NCBI RefSeq assembly: GCF_001315945.1
Contig: NZ_BBBG01000016.1
Span: 1 to 52,733, forward strand
DNA length: 52,733 bases
Direction of reading: 5' to 3'
DNA from: Methanogenium cariaci JCM 10550
GTDB lineage: Archaea > Halobacteriota > Methanomicrobia > Methanomicrobiales > Methanomicrobiaceae
Made by a program: the position numbers and the translations under genes. The notes under the pieces are model-generated. The model was given only the letters and a program-made list of their open reading frames with translations, was not told the origin of the DNA and made no database searches. How positions within the stretch are numbered: the first letter of the stretch is position 1; every line of letters starts with the position of its first letter. Shown piece by piece: positions 28,267 through 38,638 of this stretch.

Positions 28267-29357
28267 ATTGCTGCCTCCTTTACTGCCTGTTTCACGACTG
28301 CTTCCATCGTCTCAAGCATCTGGTAGCCGTTCTCTGCAAGGAGAGCCCGGCCTTCGTCTTCGTTGGTCCCGGCGAGCCGGGTGATGACGTGCTGATCGAT
28401 GCCCGCGTCGATAATGCCTGTGCCACCTCGTCGCACCGGGTGATGCCGCCGAGGAGGTTGACGACGATGACTTTGACATCCGGCATGCCCGCCACCAGGC
28501 GCACGGCCTTCATGACGCGTTCGCGCCCGGCGCCGCCGCCGACATCGAGGAAGTTTGCCGCTTTGCCGTCGTAGTGCGCAATGAGGTCGAGAGTGGACAT
28601 CGTCAGGCCTGCACCGTTCCCGATGACTCCAATCGAGCCGTCGAGTTCGACATAGGAGAAGCCGTTCTCTTCCGCCTCGCGTTCCCGCGGGGGTCAGGTC
28701 ACGGTTCGCCGTGATGCCCTGACGTATCAGGCGTTGTCGTCGATGATGAGTTTAGCGTCTGCCGCAAAGACACCCTTCGGGGTTGTCACGAGGGGGGGTT
28801 GATCTCGGCTAAGAGGGCATCCGACCCGCAGAACGCCTTGTAGAGGTTGTTGATCACCGGGCCGAGTGCTTTCGGGGCAGTTCCCAGAATCTGGCGCATC
28901 AGGTATCCCGGCACGTCCGAGAGCAGGGAAGAGAACCCGGCACGCCGGAGGGCCTCCGGTCTCGTCCGGGCGGTCTCCTCGATATCGACCCCCCCGCCGG
29001 TCTCGGCAAAGAGGATCATCGGCTGGCGTGTCGTCCGGTCGATGGTGATGCTCACGTAGTATTCGTGTTCGATGGGCAGCTTCTCCTCGACGAGGATGGC
29101 CTTCGGGAGCAGACCTTTGATCGGGTGGGAGAAGAGACGGGTGGCCGCATTGACGGCGTCTGTCTTCGGTGCGATGATGACGCCGCCCGCCTTGCCCCGT
29201 CCGCCCACGTCCACCTGGGATTTGACGACGACGTCATTGGTGAACGGGTCGAGCTGGTCACTGAGTTCCTCCGGGCTGCTGATCACCACACTCTCGGGAA
29301 TGGGGGGGATACCGTATCTGCTGAATATTTTTTTGCTTCAAATTCTAGGAGTTTCAT
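28263..29357 (-). CDS. sucC: Succinyl-CoA ligase beta subunit (frameshifted as read)
   Basis: The beta subunit binds nucleotide and succinate through an ATP-grasp domain. Visible segments are [10 protein letters not shown] at the start, [30 protein letters not shown], the LLAEINPL site, [10 protein letters not shown] and [13 protein letters not shown]. Frame breaks occur near 29300-29310, 28793, 28690-28740 and 28415. Repaired length is about 364 residues. It follows korC by 11 bases and overlaps sucD by four. Confidence 0.92.
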
Positions 29358-29368
29358 CCGTTCGTTCC

Positions 29369-29907
29369 TCACTTCTGTCTTCCGAGTTCAAATCCGAGGT
29401 GCAGGGCCTTGAGGTTCAGGTCCTCCGTTCCCTTGGGCACGCTGTCAAGCACCGCCCGTTCAATGGCATCCTCGGAGACGATATTGGTGGCCGAAACCAG
29501 CGCACCGAGCATGATAATATTTGCAACGATCACCCGGCCCAGCGTATCCTTTGCCTCGGTGGTCGCGGGGGGGATTTCGATGCAGGTGCATCCCGGCCGT
29601 GAATGCACCAGTTCCGCGTCCACCAGCATGAGGGCATCGTCCGGTGCGTCTGCCCCCCCGTACTTCTCGAACCCCCCCTGCTGGGACATGATCACATAGA
29701 TGTCCGGTATAGAGACCTTGGGTAGAGGATTGGTTCGTCGTCGATGACGTCCGCACTCATCGATGCCCCGCCTCGTGCCTCCGGGCCGTATACCTGTGTC
29801 TGCACGGCGTATTTGTTGCCGTAGAGAGCCGCCGCCCGACCGAGAATCACCGCAGAGAGAATGACGCCCTGTCCTCCGAACCCGGAGAAGATGACCTCGT
29901 GCCTCAT
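29369..29907 (-). CDS. korC: 2-oxoglutarate:ferredoxin oxidoreductase gamma subunit (frameshifted as read)
   Basis: A gamma-family subunit of 2-oxoacid:ferredoxin oxidoreductases. It starts MRHEVIFSGFGGQGVILSA and continues VQTQVYGPEARGGASMSADV, both strongly conserved in this subunit, and ends DLNLKALHLGFELGRQK. One frame break lies near 29716, where the ILYPKVSIPDIYVIMSQQ region is split. Repaired length is about 178 residues. Its ATG overlaps the korB stop. Confidence 0.92.
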
Positions 29908-30712
29908 CGGCGCACCCCCCATTGCCGGACGGTTACGATTGACGAATTCCCCCGACGGTGAAGTGCCCTTCGGGGGAAGGGTTTGCCTTCCTGTTCCATC
30001 CGGCGGGCCTTCTGGAGGAGGACGGCATGCGTCCGCATCCAGTCCACCTGATCGGTCACCTTGCGGAACTTGTTTCTCCTGCCGAATGCGGTCGGGCACT
30101 GCACCATCGCCTCGACAAACGAGAGCCCTTCGTTGGCAAGACCGGTCTCAATGGCTTCGTGAGTTCCTTGGTGTGGTAGGAGGTCCACCGGGCCACATGG
30201 TTCGCCCCCCCGGCGGCGACCGCGAGTTCTGCGAGGTCAAAGACCGGCTCGGCAGCCCCCCCGTAGGGGGGGGTGGTGGTGGAGATCATGCCGACCGGGG
30301 TGCAGGGACTGCCCTGTCCGCCGGTCATGCCGTAGATCATATTGTTCATACAGATGACGGTCAGATCGATATTACGCCTGCAGGCGTGAATGAAATGGTT
30401 GCCGCCGATGGCAGAGACGTCTCCGTCACCGGTGAAGACCACCACATTGAGATCGGGGTTTGCCATCTTCACGCCGGTCGCAAAGGCAAGGGCTCTCCCG
30501 TGGGTGGTGTGCAGGGAGTCGGTGGATATGTATCCCGGTGCACGGGAGGAGCAGCCGATACCGGAGACAAATACGGTGTCGTCTATCTCCCACTGCATGG
30601 TGTCCACCGCCTTGATGGCGCAGTTCATCACGGTGCCGTTCCCGCAGCCGGTGCAGAAGATATGCGGCAGCCGGTCTTCGCGGTACCATTTCTCAAAGAC
30701 GCGGGTGGTCAT
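29904..30712 (-). CDS. korB: 2-oxoglutarate:ferredoxin oxidoreductase beta subunit (frameshifted as read)
   Basis: The thiamine-diphosphate-binding subunit. It has FCTGCGNGTVMNCAIKAV, GIGCSSRAPGY, TTHGRALAFATGVKMANP and the cofactor motif VFTGDGDVSAIGGNH, then NNMIYGMTGGQ. These match KGOR-type beta subunits. Frame breaks occur near 30155 and 29975; repaired it continues AIETGLANEGLSFVEAMVQC and ends MGVRR at 29904 after about 266 residues. It overlaps korA and korC by four bases each. Confidence 0.93.
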
Positions 30713-31831
30713 TGTCTGACCTCCACTGCGGCATAGAGTTCCGCGGGGGTATGGATGTGCCCGCCGAGTTTGGGCATGGAGAGCACCTCTTGACCGGTCG
30801 TGTGCCGGGCGACTTCACGGGCCATCTGGCCGAGGTTCAGTTCGGGTACAATGAAGGTCTTCGCATTGGAAAAGAGCTTCAGCAGATCCTCCGGGAAGGG
30901 CCAGACGATGCGCAGGTTCAGGTGACCGATCTCTTCATTGGGGGGGTGGTCGTGCAGCACCTGCCGGACCGTCCGGGCACACGGCCCGTAGGTGACAAAG
31001 ACAATCTCCGCGTCGGTATTGACCGCGTCATAATCGGCTATTTCGTGGCGTTTGGACTCCACCTTGTTGTAGAGACGTTTCACCAGTTTTTCGTGGACCT
31101 CGGGGGGGTCGGTGGTATCGGGATAGCCTCGCTCGTCGTGGGTGAGACCGGTGACATGCACCCGGTGGCCGCTCCCGAACTGTGCGAATCCGGGGGACGC
31201 CGTCCTCATCCGCCTCGAAGGGCAGTTTTCCCTCGGCGAGGGGGGGTTTTCTGGGCACGATATCGACCGCATCGGGGATGACAATCTTCTCCCGCATATG
31301 GCCTATCGTCTCATCCGACATCACAAAGGTGGGGGGGACCCGGAACCGGTCGGCGAGATTGAAGGCCTTGGCGGTCAGGTCATACATCTCCTGCACGGTT
31401 GACGGCACAACGGCAATCGTTGCCATATCGCCGTGGGAACCGAAGCGGCACTGCATCATATCTCCCTGTGCGGACATCGTCGGCTGGCCGGTCGAGGGAC
31501 CGCCCCCCCGCTGGATGTTGACGACGACACAGGGTGTCTCGGTCATCACCGCGTAGCCGATGTTCTCCATCATGAGGGAGAATCCCGGCCCGGATGTGGC
31601 GGTCATCGAACGGGCGCCGGTCCACGACGCACCGATGATGGCCCCCATGCTCGCCAGCTCGTCCTCCATCTGGATGAAGGTGCCTCCCGCCTTCGGGAGT
31701 TTTAATGCCATCAGCTCTGCGACCTCGGTGGACGGAGTAATGGGGGGGTAGCCCCCGAAGAAATCACATCCGGCGGCAAGGGCCCCCTCACAGCAGGCCC
31801 TGTTTCCCTGCATGAATTCAATGTTGCTCAA
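30709..31831 (-). CDS. korA: 2-oxoglutarate:ferredoxin oxidoreductase alpha subunit (frameshifted as read)
   Basis: The alpha subunit opens MSNIEFMQGNRACCEGALAA and has GYPITPSTEVAELM (read with an extra Pro), EDELASMGAIIGASWTGA, TATSGPGFSLMMEN and GGPSTGQPTMSAQGDMM. A frame break near 31195 separates the last third, which ends LGGHIHTPAELYAAVEVRQ. Repaired length is about 370 residues. Start-stop overlaps with korD and korB mark a tightly coupled korDABC set. Preference for 2-oxoglutarate is inferred from the adjacent sucCD and fumarase genes. Confidence 0.93.
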
Positions 31832-32106
31832 AACTCAATCACCACACTTTCTTCAGAATAGGGATCTTCTTCGACCCAGTATATCGCCTGGTCGGGACAG
31901 ATCATCTGGCAGGCACCGCATAGCTGCCTGCCGTAGAGCTTTCTCAGGCGGCAGTTGGTACACCGTTCGGGCCGGTCAAGGATGGGGGGGATCATAATGC
32001 CCCCCCGTTCATTGAGTTTCCTGCCTTCCTGAAATATATTGTATGGGCAGACAGTGGTGCAGAGGTTACAGCCCTTGCACCGCCGTTCATCGATTTTTAG
32101 TTTCAT
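31828..32106 (-). CDS. korD: 2-oxoglutarate:ferredoxin oxidoreductase delta (ferredoxin) subunit
   Basis: An intact small frame with two cysteine clusters: CKGCNLCTTVCP near the N-terminus and CTNCRLRKLYGRQLCGACQ followed by MICPDQAIYW. These hold two [4Fe-4S] clusters and pass electrons between ferredoxin and the TPP subunit. Extra Gly and Pro residues near residues 36-42 sit on 7-base runs (GIMIPIL is likely). It is the first gene of korDABC-sucCD-dacZ. The 85-base gap upstream is AT-rich and may carry the promoter. Confidence 0.9.
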   Translation of the reverse strand: MKLKIDERRCKGCNLCTTVCPYNIFQEGRKLNERGGIMIPPILDRPERCTNCRLRKLYGRQLCGACQMICPDQAIYWVEEDPYSEESVVIEF

Positions 32107-32190
32107 CCGGCACGTCCTGCTATTATTATTGTTCCGATCATTTACTAAAGGTATCGACAGTACTGATTAACATCCCGGATTGGGGGAAAA

Positions 32191-32727
32191 TCAGAACATT
32201 TTGTCAAATCGTTTCTCTGCTTTGCGGCGGACGTCAAAGAAGAGGTCATTGCCCTCAGAGTCGATTGCAACGGTCAAAGGGAGGTCTCTGCACTCGATGG
32301 CCCAGACGGCCTCCGGCATGCCCAGGTCTTCAAAGAAGACGCCTTTCAGGGTCATGCGTGACGCCGCAAGGGCCGCACAGCCGCCGGTAAAGGCGAGGTA
32401 GACCCCCTCTGCCCGCAGCTCTTTTCGCACCGTCTCGCCCATGCCGCCCTTGCCGATCAGTGCCCGCACGCCCGCATCCACCAGAAACCCGGAGAGTTCG
32501 TTCATCCGTGCACTGGTCGTGGGACCCGCGGCGATGATCGTGTTGTCCTTCACCACCGGCCCACAGTGATAGACAGCCGCTCCCTGCGGGTCGAAGGGGA
32601 TGCCTTTCTCCTGCATGCGCAGATGCGCCTCGTCGCGGGCGGTGTATATCATCCCGGAGAGGCTGACCCGTTCGCCCGCTTTCAGGCTGAGCACCTCGTC
32701 GCCGAGCGGGGTCGAAAGGCGGATCAT
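32191..32727 (-). CDS. Fumarate hydratase class I, beta subunit
   Basis: An intact frame of about 178 residues, starting MIRLSTPLGDEVLSLKAGE. Family motifs are SGMIYTARDEAH, YHCGPVV, AAGPTTSARM, IGKGGMG and GVYLAFTGGCAAL, then VFFEDLGMPEAVW. This is the C-terminal half of the iron-sulfur, class I fumarase, split from the catalytic half as in most archaea. Its ATG overlaps the alpha subunit stop. It converts malate to fumarate in the reductive branch feeding succinate and 2-oxoglutarate. Confidence 0.92.
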   Translation of the reverse strand: MIRLSTPLGDEVLSLKAGERVSLSGMIYTARDEAHLRMQEKGIPFDPQGAAVYHCGPVVKDNTIIAAGPTTSARMNELSGFLVDAGVRALIGKGGMGETVRKELRAEGVYLAFTGGCAALAASRMTLKGVFFEDLGMPEAVWAIECRDLPLTVAIDSEGNDLFFDVRRKAEKRFDKMF

Positions 32728-33579
32728 GGATACTGCACCTCGACTGTCGCCCGGCGTGCGGCCCAGCACTGGACATTGAGCGCAACGGGAAGGGAGGCAG
32801 TGTGGCATCCGGCCTCCCGTATCCGCACCCCCCCCAGGCAGGTCGTCTTGCCGCCGAGGCCCATCGGGCCGATGCCGAGGGCGTTTACCGCGTCATAGAT
32901 CTCCTGTTCGAGCGGGTTCATCTCTCCCAGCGGTCTGAGGAGCGCCTCTTTTGCAAGGCTCATCGCCCCGTCCGCGGTGGAGCCGATGCCGATGCCGAGG
33001 ATGACCGGCGGACAGGGTTTGCCCCCGGCCCGCAGGACGGCCTCGGTGATAAAGCGGGCAATGTCTCCTGCCTCCGAGGGCAGACACATCTTCAGGGCGG
33101 AGACGTTCTCGGAACCGGCACTTCGGGAGCACCGTGAGGCGGAACGTCTCTCCCGGTGTGATATGCAGTGCAGGCATCCCTGTGCCGCAGTTGGTGCCCG
33201 TATTCTCCCGCGTCCGGGGGGGGAGACGACGTTGGGGGGGCGGAGGGGGGGAATTGCTGCGGTCGCCTCTCGCACGCCGTCCCGCACGCCTTCGGCGATC
33301 GCATCCGTGAACGGCACGTGGGGGGGGTATCGTGATGTAGAACACCGGGACCCCCCCGGTGTCCTGACAGATCGGGACCTGCTCTCGCTCTGCAGTGTTG
33401 ATGTTTTCAAAAATGGCTTCCAGTTCACTGCGGGCAACCGGGTTATCCTCTGTGGCATACGCTCTCTCAAGTGCTGCCCTCACATCATCCGGCAGGTGTA
33501 TCTCTGCCTCTCTCAGCGCATCGGTCGCTGCCTGTGCCACGGCTCTGCGCAGCTTCTCCTGATCGCTACATTCGGTCAT
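32724..33579 (-). CDS. Fumarate hydratase class I, alpha subunit (frameshifted as read)
   Basis: The iron-sulfur half of two-subunit fumarase. It has PICQDTGVPVFYI (read with an extra Gly), a damaged PLTRENTGTNCGTG region, KMCLPSEAG, GGKPCPPVILGIGIGSTADG and IGPMGLGGKTTCLGV. Cys of QDTG and later Cys residues should bind the [4Fe-4S] cluster. Several frame breaks lie between about 33120 and 33360, where many 7-base runs crowd together. Repaired length is about 283 residues. It heads a two-gene unit just before korD. Confidence 0.9.
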
Positions 33580-33630
33580 AAATATCGTTCCATCTCTTAC
33601 GTGTATCTGTTGAGATGTGCAATGCGATGG

Positions 33631-33662
33631 TAAAAAAAGTATATGCCCCCCCTCTGGGGGGG
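33631..33662 (-). terminator. Terminator of rpl10e
   Basis: On the minus strand C7-AGA-G7 (33646-33662) forms a hairpin, followed by ATATAC and a run of seven Ts (A-run at 33632-33638 on the plus strand). It lies 11 bases after the rpl10e stop. The run lengths are suspect but the symmetry is clear. Confidence 0.55.
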
Positions 33663-33672
33663 AATATAGATA

Positions 33673-34179
33673 TTATTCTTTTCTTTCGACAACGATTCTG
33701 CCGGGTGACGGAAGCTTCTGGATACCGTGTTTCATGATATCCTTTACTCTGTCAACATTTGCCTCGGTGGTGTAGCAGGTGAAGATCTTCTGGTTTGCCT
33801 CGACACGTGCTGCACTGCTCACCGGTTTGCCGAATGCCTGTCTCATACCCTGTGAAACACGGTCAGCACCGGCACCGGTTGCCTGCTTGTTCTCACGGAG
33901 AACGTGGTGCGGGTAGGTGCGCAGCTTGAGGTGGAAGTTCATTCTGCCGATATCCTTGATGAGTTTACGGTTCACGTTAATACGAGCCGCTTCCATTGCG
34001 GTGTGGCGGATCTGGCATTTCTCATCAACCTGTATTGAGACGGCAACCGGGAAATCAGCCTGAAGATTTCCCATATCGAACTGCACAACTTTGCTTCCGG
34101 GTACGCCGCCCATATATTTTCGGCGTGTGTATGCCCTCTTTGTGACAGATCTGTACATTACTGCGGGTTTTCGGACCAT
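33673..34179 (-). CDS. rpl10e: 50S ribosomal protein L10e (uL16)
   Basis: An intact 168-residue frame, beginning [20 protein letters not shown], with [17 protein letters not shown], the conserved [35 protein letters not shown] and [14 protein letters not shown]. This is the archaeal/eukaryal L10e that sits near the peptidyl-transferase centre and tRNA path. An upstream in-frame extension of 40 residues is not conserved, so the start is placed at 34179. It has few G/C runs and is read without error. Confidence 0.96.
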   Translation of the reverse strand: MVRKPAVMYRSVTKRAYTRRKYMGGVPGSKVVQFDMGNLQADFPVAVSIQVDEKCQIRHTAMEAARINVNRKLIKDIGRMNFHLKLRTYPHHVLRENKQATGAGADRVSQGMRQAFGKPVSSAARVEANQKIFTCYTTEANVDRVKDIMKHGIQKLPSPGRIVVERKE

Positions 34180-34240
34180 TGCTTGTGACTCCTCTATGAA
34201 TAAATGCGCTATAAAAAATGGAAATATATCCTTATATAAC

Positions 34241-35013
34241 TTACCGAATAGTTGCGCTCTTTTCCATCGTTTCGAGGATATGTTTGCGCAATTCGGCAAA
34301 TTTCGGTGCGGTCCGATCCCGCATACGGGGGGGCAGGTCGACCGTGATGACCTCTTCGATTCGGCCGGGCCCCGGACTCAGGATCACGATATTATCCGCA
34401 AGGAACACGGCTTCGTCCACGCTGTGCGTGACAAAAATAATCGTCTTCTGCGTCTCGGCCCAGATCTCCAGGAGTTCGCGCTGCATCACATTGCGGGTCT
34501 GTGCGTCCAGTGCCCCGAAGGGTTCGTCCATCAAAAGCACCTTGGGCTTGTTTGCAAGGGCCCGTGCAATGGCGACCCGCTGGCGCATGCCCCCGGAGAG
34601 TTCATGCGGGTAGCGTCCCGGAATTTCTCGAGATGGATGATCTTCAGGTATTTCTCCGCCTGTTCCCTGCGCTCTGCCTTGGGGATGCCCTGCATTTCCA
34701 GACCAAAGGCGATATTGTCGATGACACTCTTCCACGGAAAGAGGGAATACTCCTGAAAGACCATGCCGCGGTCGGTGTCTGTTCCTGTGACCGGTTTCCC
34801 GTCCAGGAGAATCGTGCCTTCCGTGCTGGTCTCCAGCCCTGCGATGATACGCAAAAGCGTGGTCTTTCCACAACCCGAGGCACCGACGATGCAGATGAAC
34901 TGCTTATCCTCGATCTCCAGGTTTACGTCTTTGAGGGCGACGGTCGGTTCCCCTTCGTCGCGGGCAAAGAGTTTGGTTATATGCTGAACTGATACGACTG
35001 CCATCCTCATCAC
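34241..35013 (-). CDS. ABC transporter ATPase, NitT/TauT family (frameshifted as read)
   Basis: The ATPase of a nitrate/sulfonate/taurine-type importer. It has P-loop [20 protein letters not shown]-loop [13 protein letters not shown], a signature that repairs to [15 protein letters not shown], Walker [13 protein letters not shown] and [14 protein letters not shown]. One frame break near 34615 interrupts [12 protein letters not shown]. Repaired length is about 257 residues. Its start overlaps the permease stop. The second ATG at 35004 is an alternative start. Confidence 0.9.
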
Positions 35014-35818
35014 TCCATATTGTTCTGCCAGCGGACGGTCTGTTTGTCTACGTAATGCCGGAAGAGGATGTCAATCACGATGCCGATGACACCGAGGACC
35101 AGCATATAGACGACCACACTGTCCATCTGGTGCAGGTTGTAGTAGGTCCAGAGGTTCTTTCCCAGCCCGAACTTTCCGGTGCCCGCACCGAAGATCTCGG
35201 CACCGACCAGGCACATCCAGCCGATACCCATCGAGACACGGATGCCTGCCGTGATCTCGGGGGGGATGGCCGAGGGGGGGAACCCGATCTTCCGGATCAA
35301 CGCGAGGTTCTTTGTACAGCCGAGCACCTTTCCTGCCTCGATGAATACCTTCGGCACATTGCGAAATCCGGTGTAGGTATTGATGATGATGGGAAAGACG
35401 GCGCCGATAAAGATGATGAACCCTGCCGCCTCGTGCGTGAGCCCGAACCAGATGATCGCAAACGGGATCCACGCGAGGGGGGGCGGGATGGGACGGATGA
35501 TCTCGACAATCGGGTTCAGGGCGATATCGATGTCACGGAACCAGCCCATGCAGACCCCGGTCGGTATGCCGACGAGGAGGGCTGCTGCCATGCCAATGGC
35601 AAAGTGGTACAGACTCACCACGATGTCCTCGGGAAGGGTGCCCCCCCGCGGCCGAACATGTCTTTTATAAAAGCACTGACTACTTCGGTGAAACTGGGCA
35701 GTTTAAACGTGTTTCCGACGAGATATACGGCAACAATCTGCCAGATGACGATGACCACGGCAACGGAGGCAAGTGGTATCAGTATGTTCCGGTAGGAGGT
35801 TTTTTTCTGTGTACGCAT
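35010..35818 (-). CDS. ABC transporter permease, NitT/TauT family (frameshifted as read)
   Basis: The start MRTQKKTSYRNILIPLAS is followed by about six membrane helices. The cytoplasmic coupling loop is the EAGKVLGCTKN region after NVPKVF, and RPIPPLAWIPFAIIWFGL is typical of TauC/SsuC permeases. A frame break at C7 near 35641 splits GGTLPEDIVVSLYHF. Two further 7-base runs near 35260-35280 distort the FPSAIPEITAGIRVS segment, which is conserved in the family. Repaired length is about 268 residues. Confidence 0.88.
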
Positions 35819-35899
35819 GGGTGAGTGCTCCACGGTGCGTGCCGGGGGAATACGGTTCCCGGTCTCTTCTCAAGAACTGTGCAGGCAGGGAAAAAAAGG

Positions 35900-36914
35900 T
35901 TAGGCTTCTGTTGCCTTCCGGTAGAAGGACAGATCAAAGATTTCATCCTCGGTGAGCGGATGGTCGATGTAGCCGAGGTCTGCCTGCACCTTGGTGTAGT
36001 CAACAACGGATGTGATGATGATGGACGGGTCGGTGATCCAGCGTCCGTCCCAGGTGGCAAACGAGTCCTCGATGACTGCCATGTCCACCTTGTTCATGTC
36101 GTGGTATATTTGTGCGGTCTCGTTCTGGTTTGCAATCACATACTCGGTTGCTTTGATGTGGGTCCTGACAATCTGGTCCACCATGTCGGGGTGGTTGCGG
36201 ATGAGGTCGCCGGAGACAACCAGTACACAGCAGGCATGGTCTTTTTCCATCTCACCGGACTGCACGGCAATCTTTCCGTTCCCTTCCGCAACGATGGTGG
36301 AAGGGGGGGCCGGGTGCGGCAGGAATACGGCGTCTACTGCACTCTCTGATATGGCGACGGTAGCGTCACCGGGGGGGCCCATCGGGCGGATGTCCACATC
36401 GGTGTCGGGGTTAATGCCGTTTGCCTGGAGCCAGTCACGCAGGAGGGTGTCCTGTATGGTGCCCGGCGGGAATGTGGCAATGGTCAGTCCCTTCAGGTCT
36501 TCGGGGGGGCCGGTGTAGTTGACTTCAGGCCGGACAACAAGATCCGATCCCTGCACCTGCACGGCGGCAACAATTTTTGCGTCAAGGCCGGTGGCAAGTG
36601 CGGAGATGACGGGTGCTGCACCCACGTAGGCGACATCGATGTCACCTGCGAGCATGGACTGCATCTCGGGTGCTCCGGTGGGGGGGAACTTGTGGTCTTC
36701 AATCTTGGTGATGCCGAAGGGGGGGCAAGGTCGGCTGCCCACCAGCCTTCTCCTTTGCGACCATGTATGCCACCTGATGGGTGGACGGCTGGTAGCCGAA
36801 GGAGAGAGTGTCTTTGGTTTCCGTCGTCTTGGAGCCGGTGTCGGTGCATCCGGCGACAAGCAGCACGGCTGCAATGGCGCAGATGGCCAGGATGAATAGT
36901 CCTTTTGATTTCAT
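35900..36914 (-). CDS. ABC transporter substrate-binding lipoprotein, NitT/TauT family
   Basis: A lipoprotein signal ends LLVAGC. The mature part has LSFGYQPSTHQVAYMVAKEK, then GAPEMQSMLAGDIDVAYVG, the hinge region of NMT1/SsuA-type binding proteins, and GLTIATFPPGTIQDTLL. A frame break at 36718-36735 is repaired as KAGWAADLAPFGITK. Repaired length is about 335 residues. First gene of the importer operon. The ligand (taurine, sulfonate, nitrate, thiamine precursor or other) cannot be named; a methanogen would most plausibly use it for a sulfonate or cofactor precursor. Confidence 0.87.
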
Positions 36915-37010
36915 GTAATCGGTTCTCCTGATGTAGGTGATTGATTATATGTTCTTCTTTTCCGGGTATTATTAAATTTCTCTCATTTTGGTCAGATCAT
37001 TGTCCGCCTG

Positions 37011-37036
37011 TGTCAGATTCGTAACACAATCTGACA
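37011..37036. promoter_or_regulatory. Operator-like inverted repeat between the ABC operon and argH
   Basis: Perfect 9-bp arms, TGTCAGATT (37011-37019) and AATCTGACA (37028-37036), with an 8-base spacer, in the divergent intergenic region about 100 bases from each gene. A further GTCAGATC lies at 36991-36998. The GTCAGA/TCTGAC half-site also occurs in the repeat at 3137-3157. Confidence 0.5.
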
Positions 37037-37141
37037 AAACCTGATCGGGCTGGCCGGAGGGCGGCCGGGGGTGGATATCCTGGAAATGCATTGCTTTAAC
37101 ATTTTTCATTTCGTATACCATAGGCAGGAGTTTTGTGAAAA

Positions 37142-38638
37142 ATGTCGAGCGATCCGGTGAGGAGGGGGCGGCTTGCGGGCGGACGGCCCGCAGAAGTTGC
37201 TGCCTTCCTCTCGTCAATGGATGCAGACCGGTGGATTGCTGATGCCGATATCCGGGTGGATATCGCCCATCTTCTGATGCTGGATCAGCAGGAAATCATC
37301 GAACGGGATGCGTCATCCGCGGTCATGGCCGCACTGCTTGAGATGTATGAACACGGTGTGCCGGAGACGGTATTTGATGACGAGTACGAGGATGTGCACG
37401 CCGGTATCGAGGCCGGTCTGATTGCCGCTTCCGGTATGGACAAGGGCGGACGGCTGCACATGGGTCGGTCACGCAACGATGAGGTGGCGACCTGTATCCG
37501 TATCCGTCTGCGGCAGGCGCTGCTTTCCCATATGGAAGGCATCTCCTCCCTGCGTGCAGCGCTTCTGGCACAGGCGGAGAGGCACACCCAGACGGTGATG
37601 CCGGGATTTACCCATCTCCAGCACGCCCAGCCGACCACTCTCGGGCATTATCTTTTGGCCTACGAACAGGCGCTCTCCCGTGACTTCGAGCGTCTGTGGG
37701 ATGCCTATGGCCGGGTGAACCGCTGCCCGCTCGGTGCGGCGGCGTTTGCCTCCACCGGCTACCCGATTGACCGGGATATGACCGCCGGATTACTGGGATT
37801 CTCGGAACTGGTGCTCAATACGATGGATGCCGTCTCCGCACGGGACTTCGTTATTGAGGTTACCGCGGCCTGCACGATTCTCATGTCCACGCTCTCCCGT
37901 ATGGCCGAGGAGATCGTGCTCTGGAGCTCTGCCTTTGTCCGGTTTGTGACGCTGGACGACGCCTACTGCTCGACCAGTTCGATCATGCCGCAGAAAAAGA
38001 ACCCCCCCGACACCGCAGAGATCCTGCGGGGGGGCAAGAGCGGGGGGGTTGTCGCAGGCAGCTTTACCGCGGCGTTTACTGCGGTGAAGGGTCTGCCGAT
38101 GAGCTATAACCGCGATCTGCAGGACGTGACTCCCTCGCTCTGGCGGGCCGTCGCCGAGTCCGGCGCCTGTATCGGCATCGCCACCGGGATCATCAGCACC
38201 GCCACCTTCCACCCCCCCGACCGGATGCGGGAAGAGGCGGGGAGAGGCTTCTCCACCGCGACCGAACTCGCGGATGTCCTGGTGCGGGAGTTTGGTCTGC
38301 CGTTCCGTGCAGCCCACAATATCATCGGGCGGGCAATCCGGAGCGGGATGATCACACTCCCTGTCCTTGAGGCGGCGGCACAGACCCTCTCGGGCATCTC
38401 CCTCGTGGAGCGGGGGGGCCTGACCGAAAAGCGCATCCTCGAGGCACTGGATGTGGACGTGAGCGTGCGTCTGCGCAGCGCCCCCGGCGGCCCGGCACCG
38501 AAGACGGTGAAGCAGGCGATCGCCATACAGCACGCGACCCTCGAGGACGACTGGCACTGGGTCCGGTCGGAAGAGAAACGTCTGCAGGCGGCAGAAGATA
38601 CAATGATCCGTGACGCACGGAGACTGGTTGAAGAATGA
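37142..38638 (+). CDS. argH: Argininosuccinate lyase
   Basis: ArgH splits argininosuccinate into arginine and fumarate. The 498-residue frame is intact. It has [33 protein letters not shown] and the fumarase/aspartase signature [14 protein letters not shown] with RGKSG. As read the signature carries an extra Pro, an extra Gly at RGGK and an extra Gly at SGGV. All three lie on 7-base runs within 50 bases of each other, the clearest demonstration that true length there is four. The stop overlaps the gatD start (ATGATG). Confidence 0.95.
   Translation: MSSDPVRRGRLAGGRPAEVAAFLSSMDADRWIADADIRVDIAHLLMLDQQEIIERDASSAVMAALLEMYEHGVPETVFDDEYEDVHAGIEAGLIAASGMDKGGRLHMGRSRNDEVATCIRIRLRQALLSHMEGISSLRAALLAQAERHTQTVMPGFTHLQHAQPTTLGHYLLAYEQALSRDFERLWDAYGRVNRCPLGAAAFASTGYPIDRDMTAGLLGFSELVLNTMDAVSARDFVIEVTAACTILMSTLSRMAEEIVLWSSAFVRFVTLDDAYCSTSSIMPQKKNPPDTAEILRGGKSGGVVAGSFTAAFTAVKGLPMSYNRDLQDVTPSLWRAVAESGACIGIATGIISTATFHPPDRMREEAGRGFSTATELADVLVREFGLPFRAAHNIIGRAIRSGMITLPVLEAAAQTLSGISLVERGGLTEKRILEALDVDVSVRLRSAPGGPAPKTVKQAIAIQHATLEDDWHWVRSEEKRLQAAEDTMIRDARRLVEE

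Noticed and set aside
36972..37217. Small leftward frame between the ABC operon and argH.
   Set aside because: It overlaps the argH start, has no ribosome binding site and no conserved features, and contains the palindrome reported as a regulatory site.
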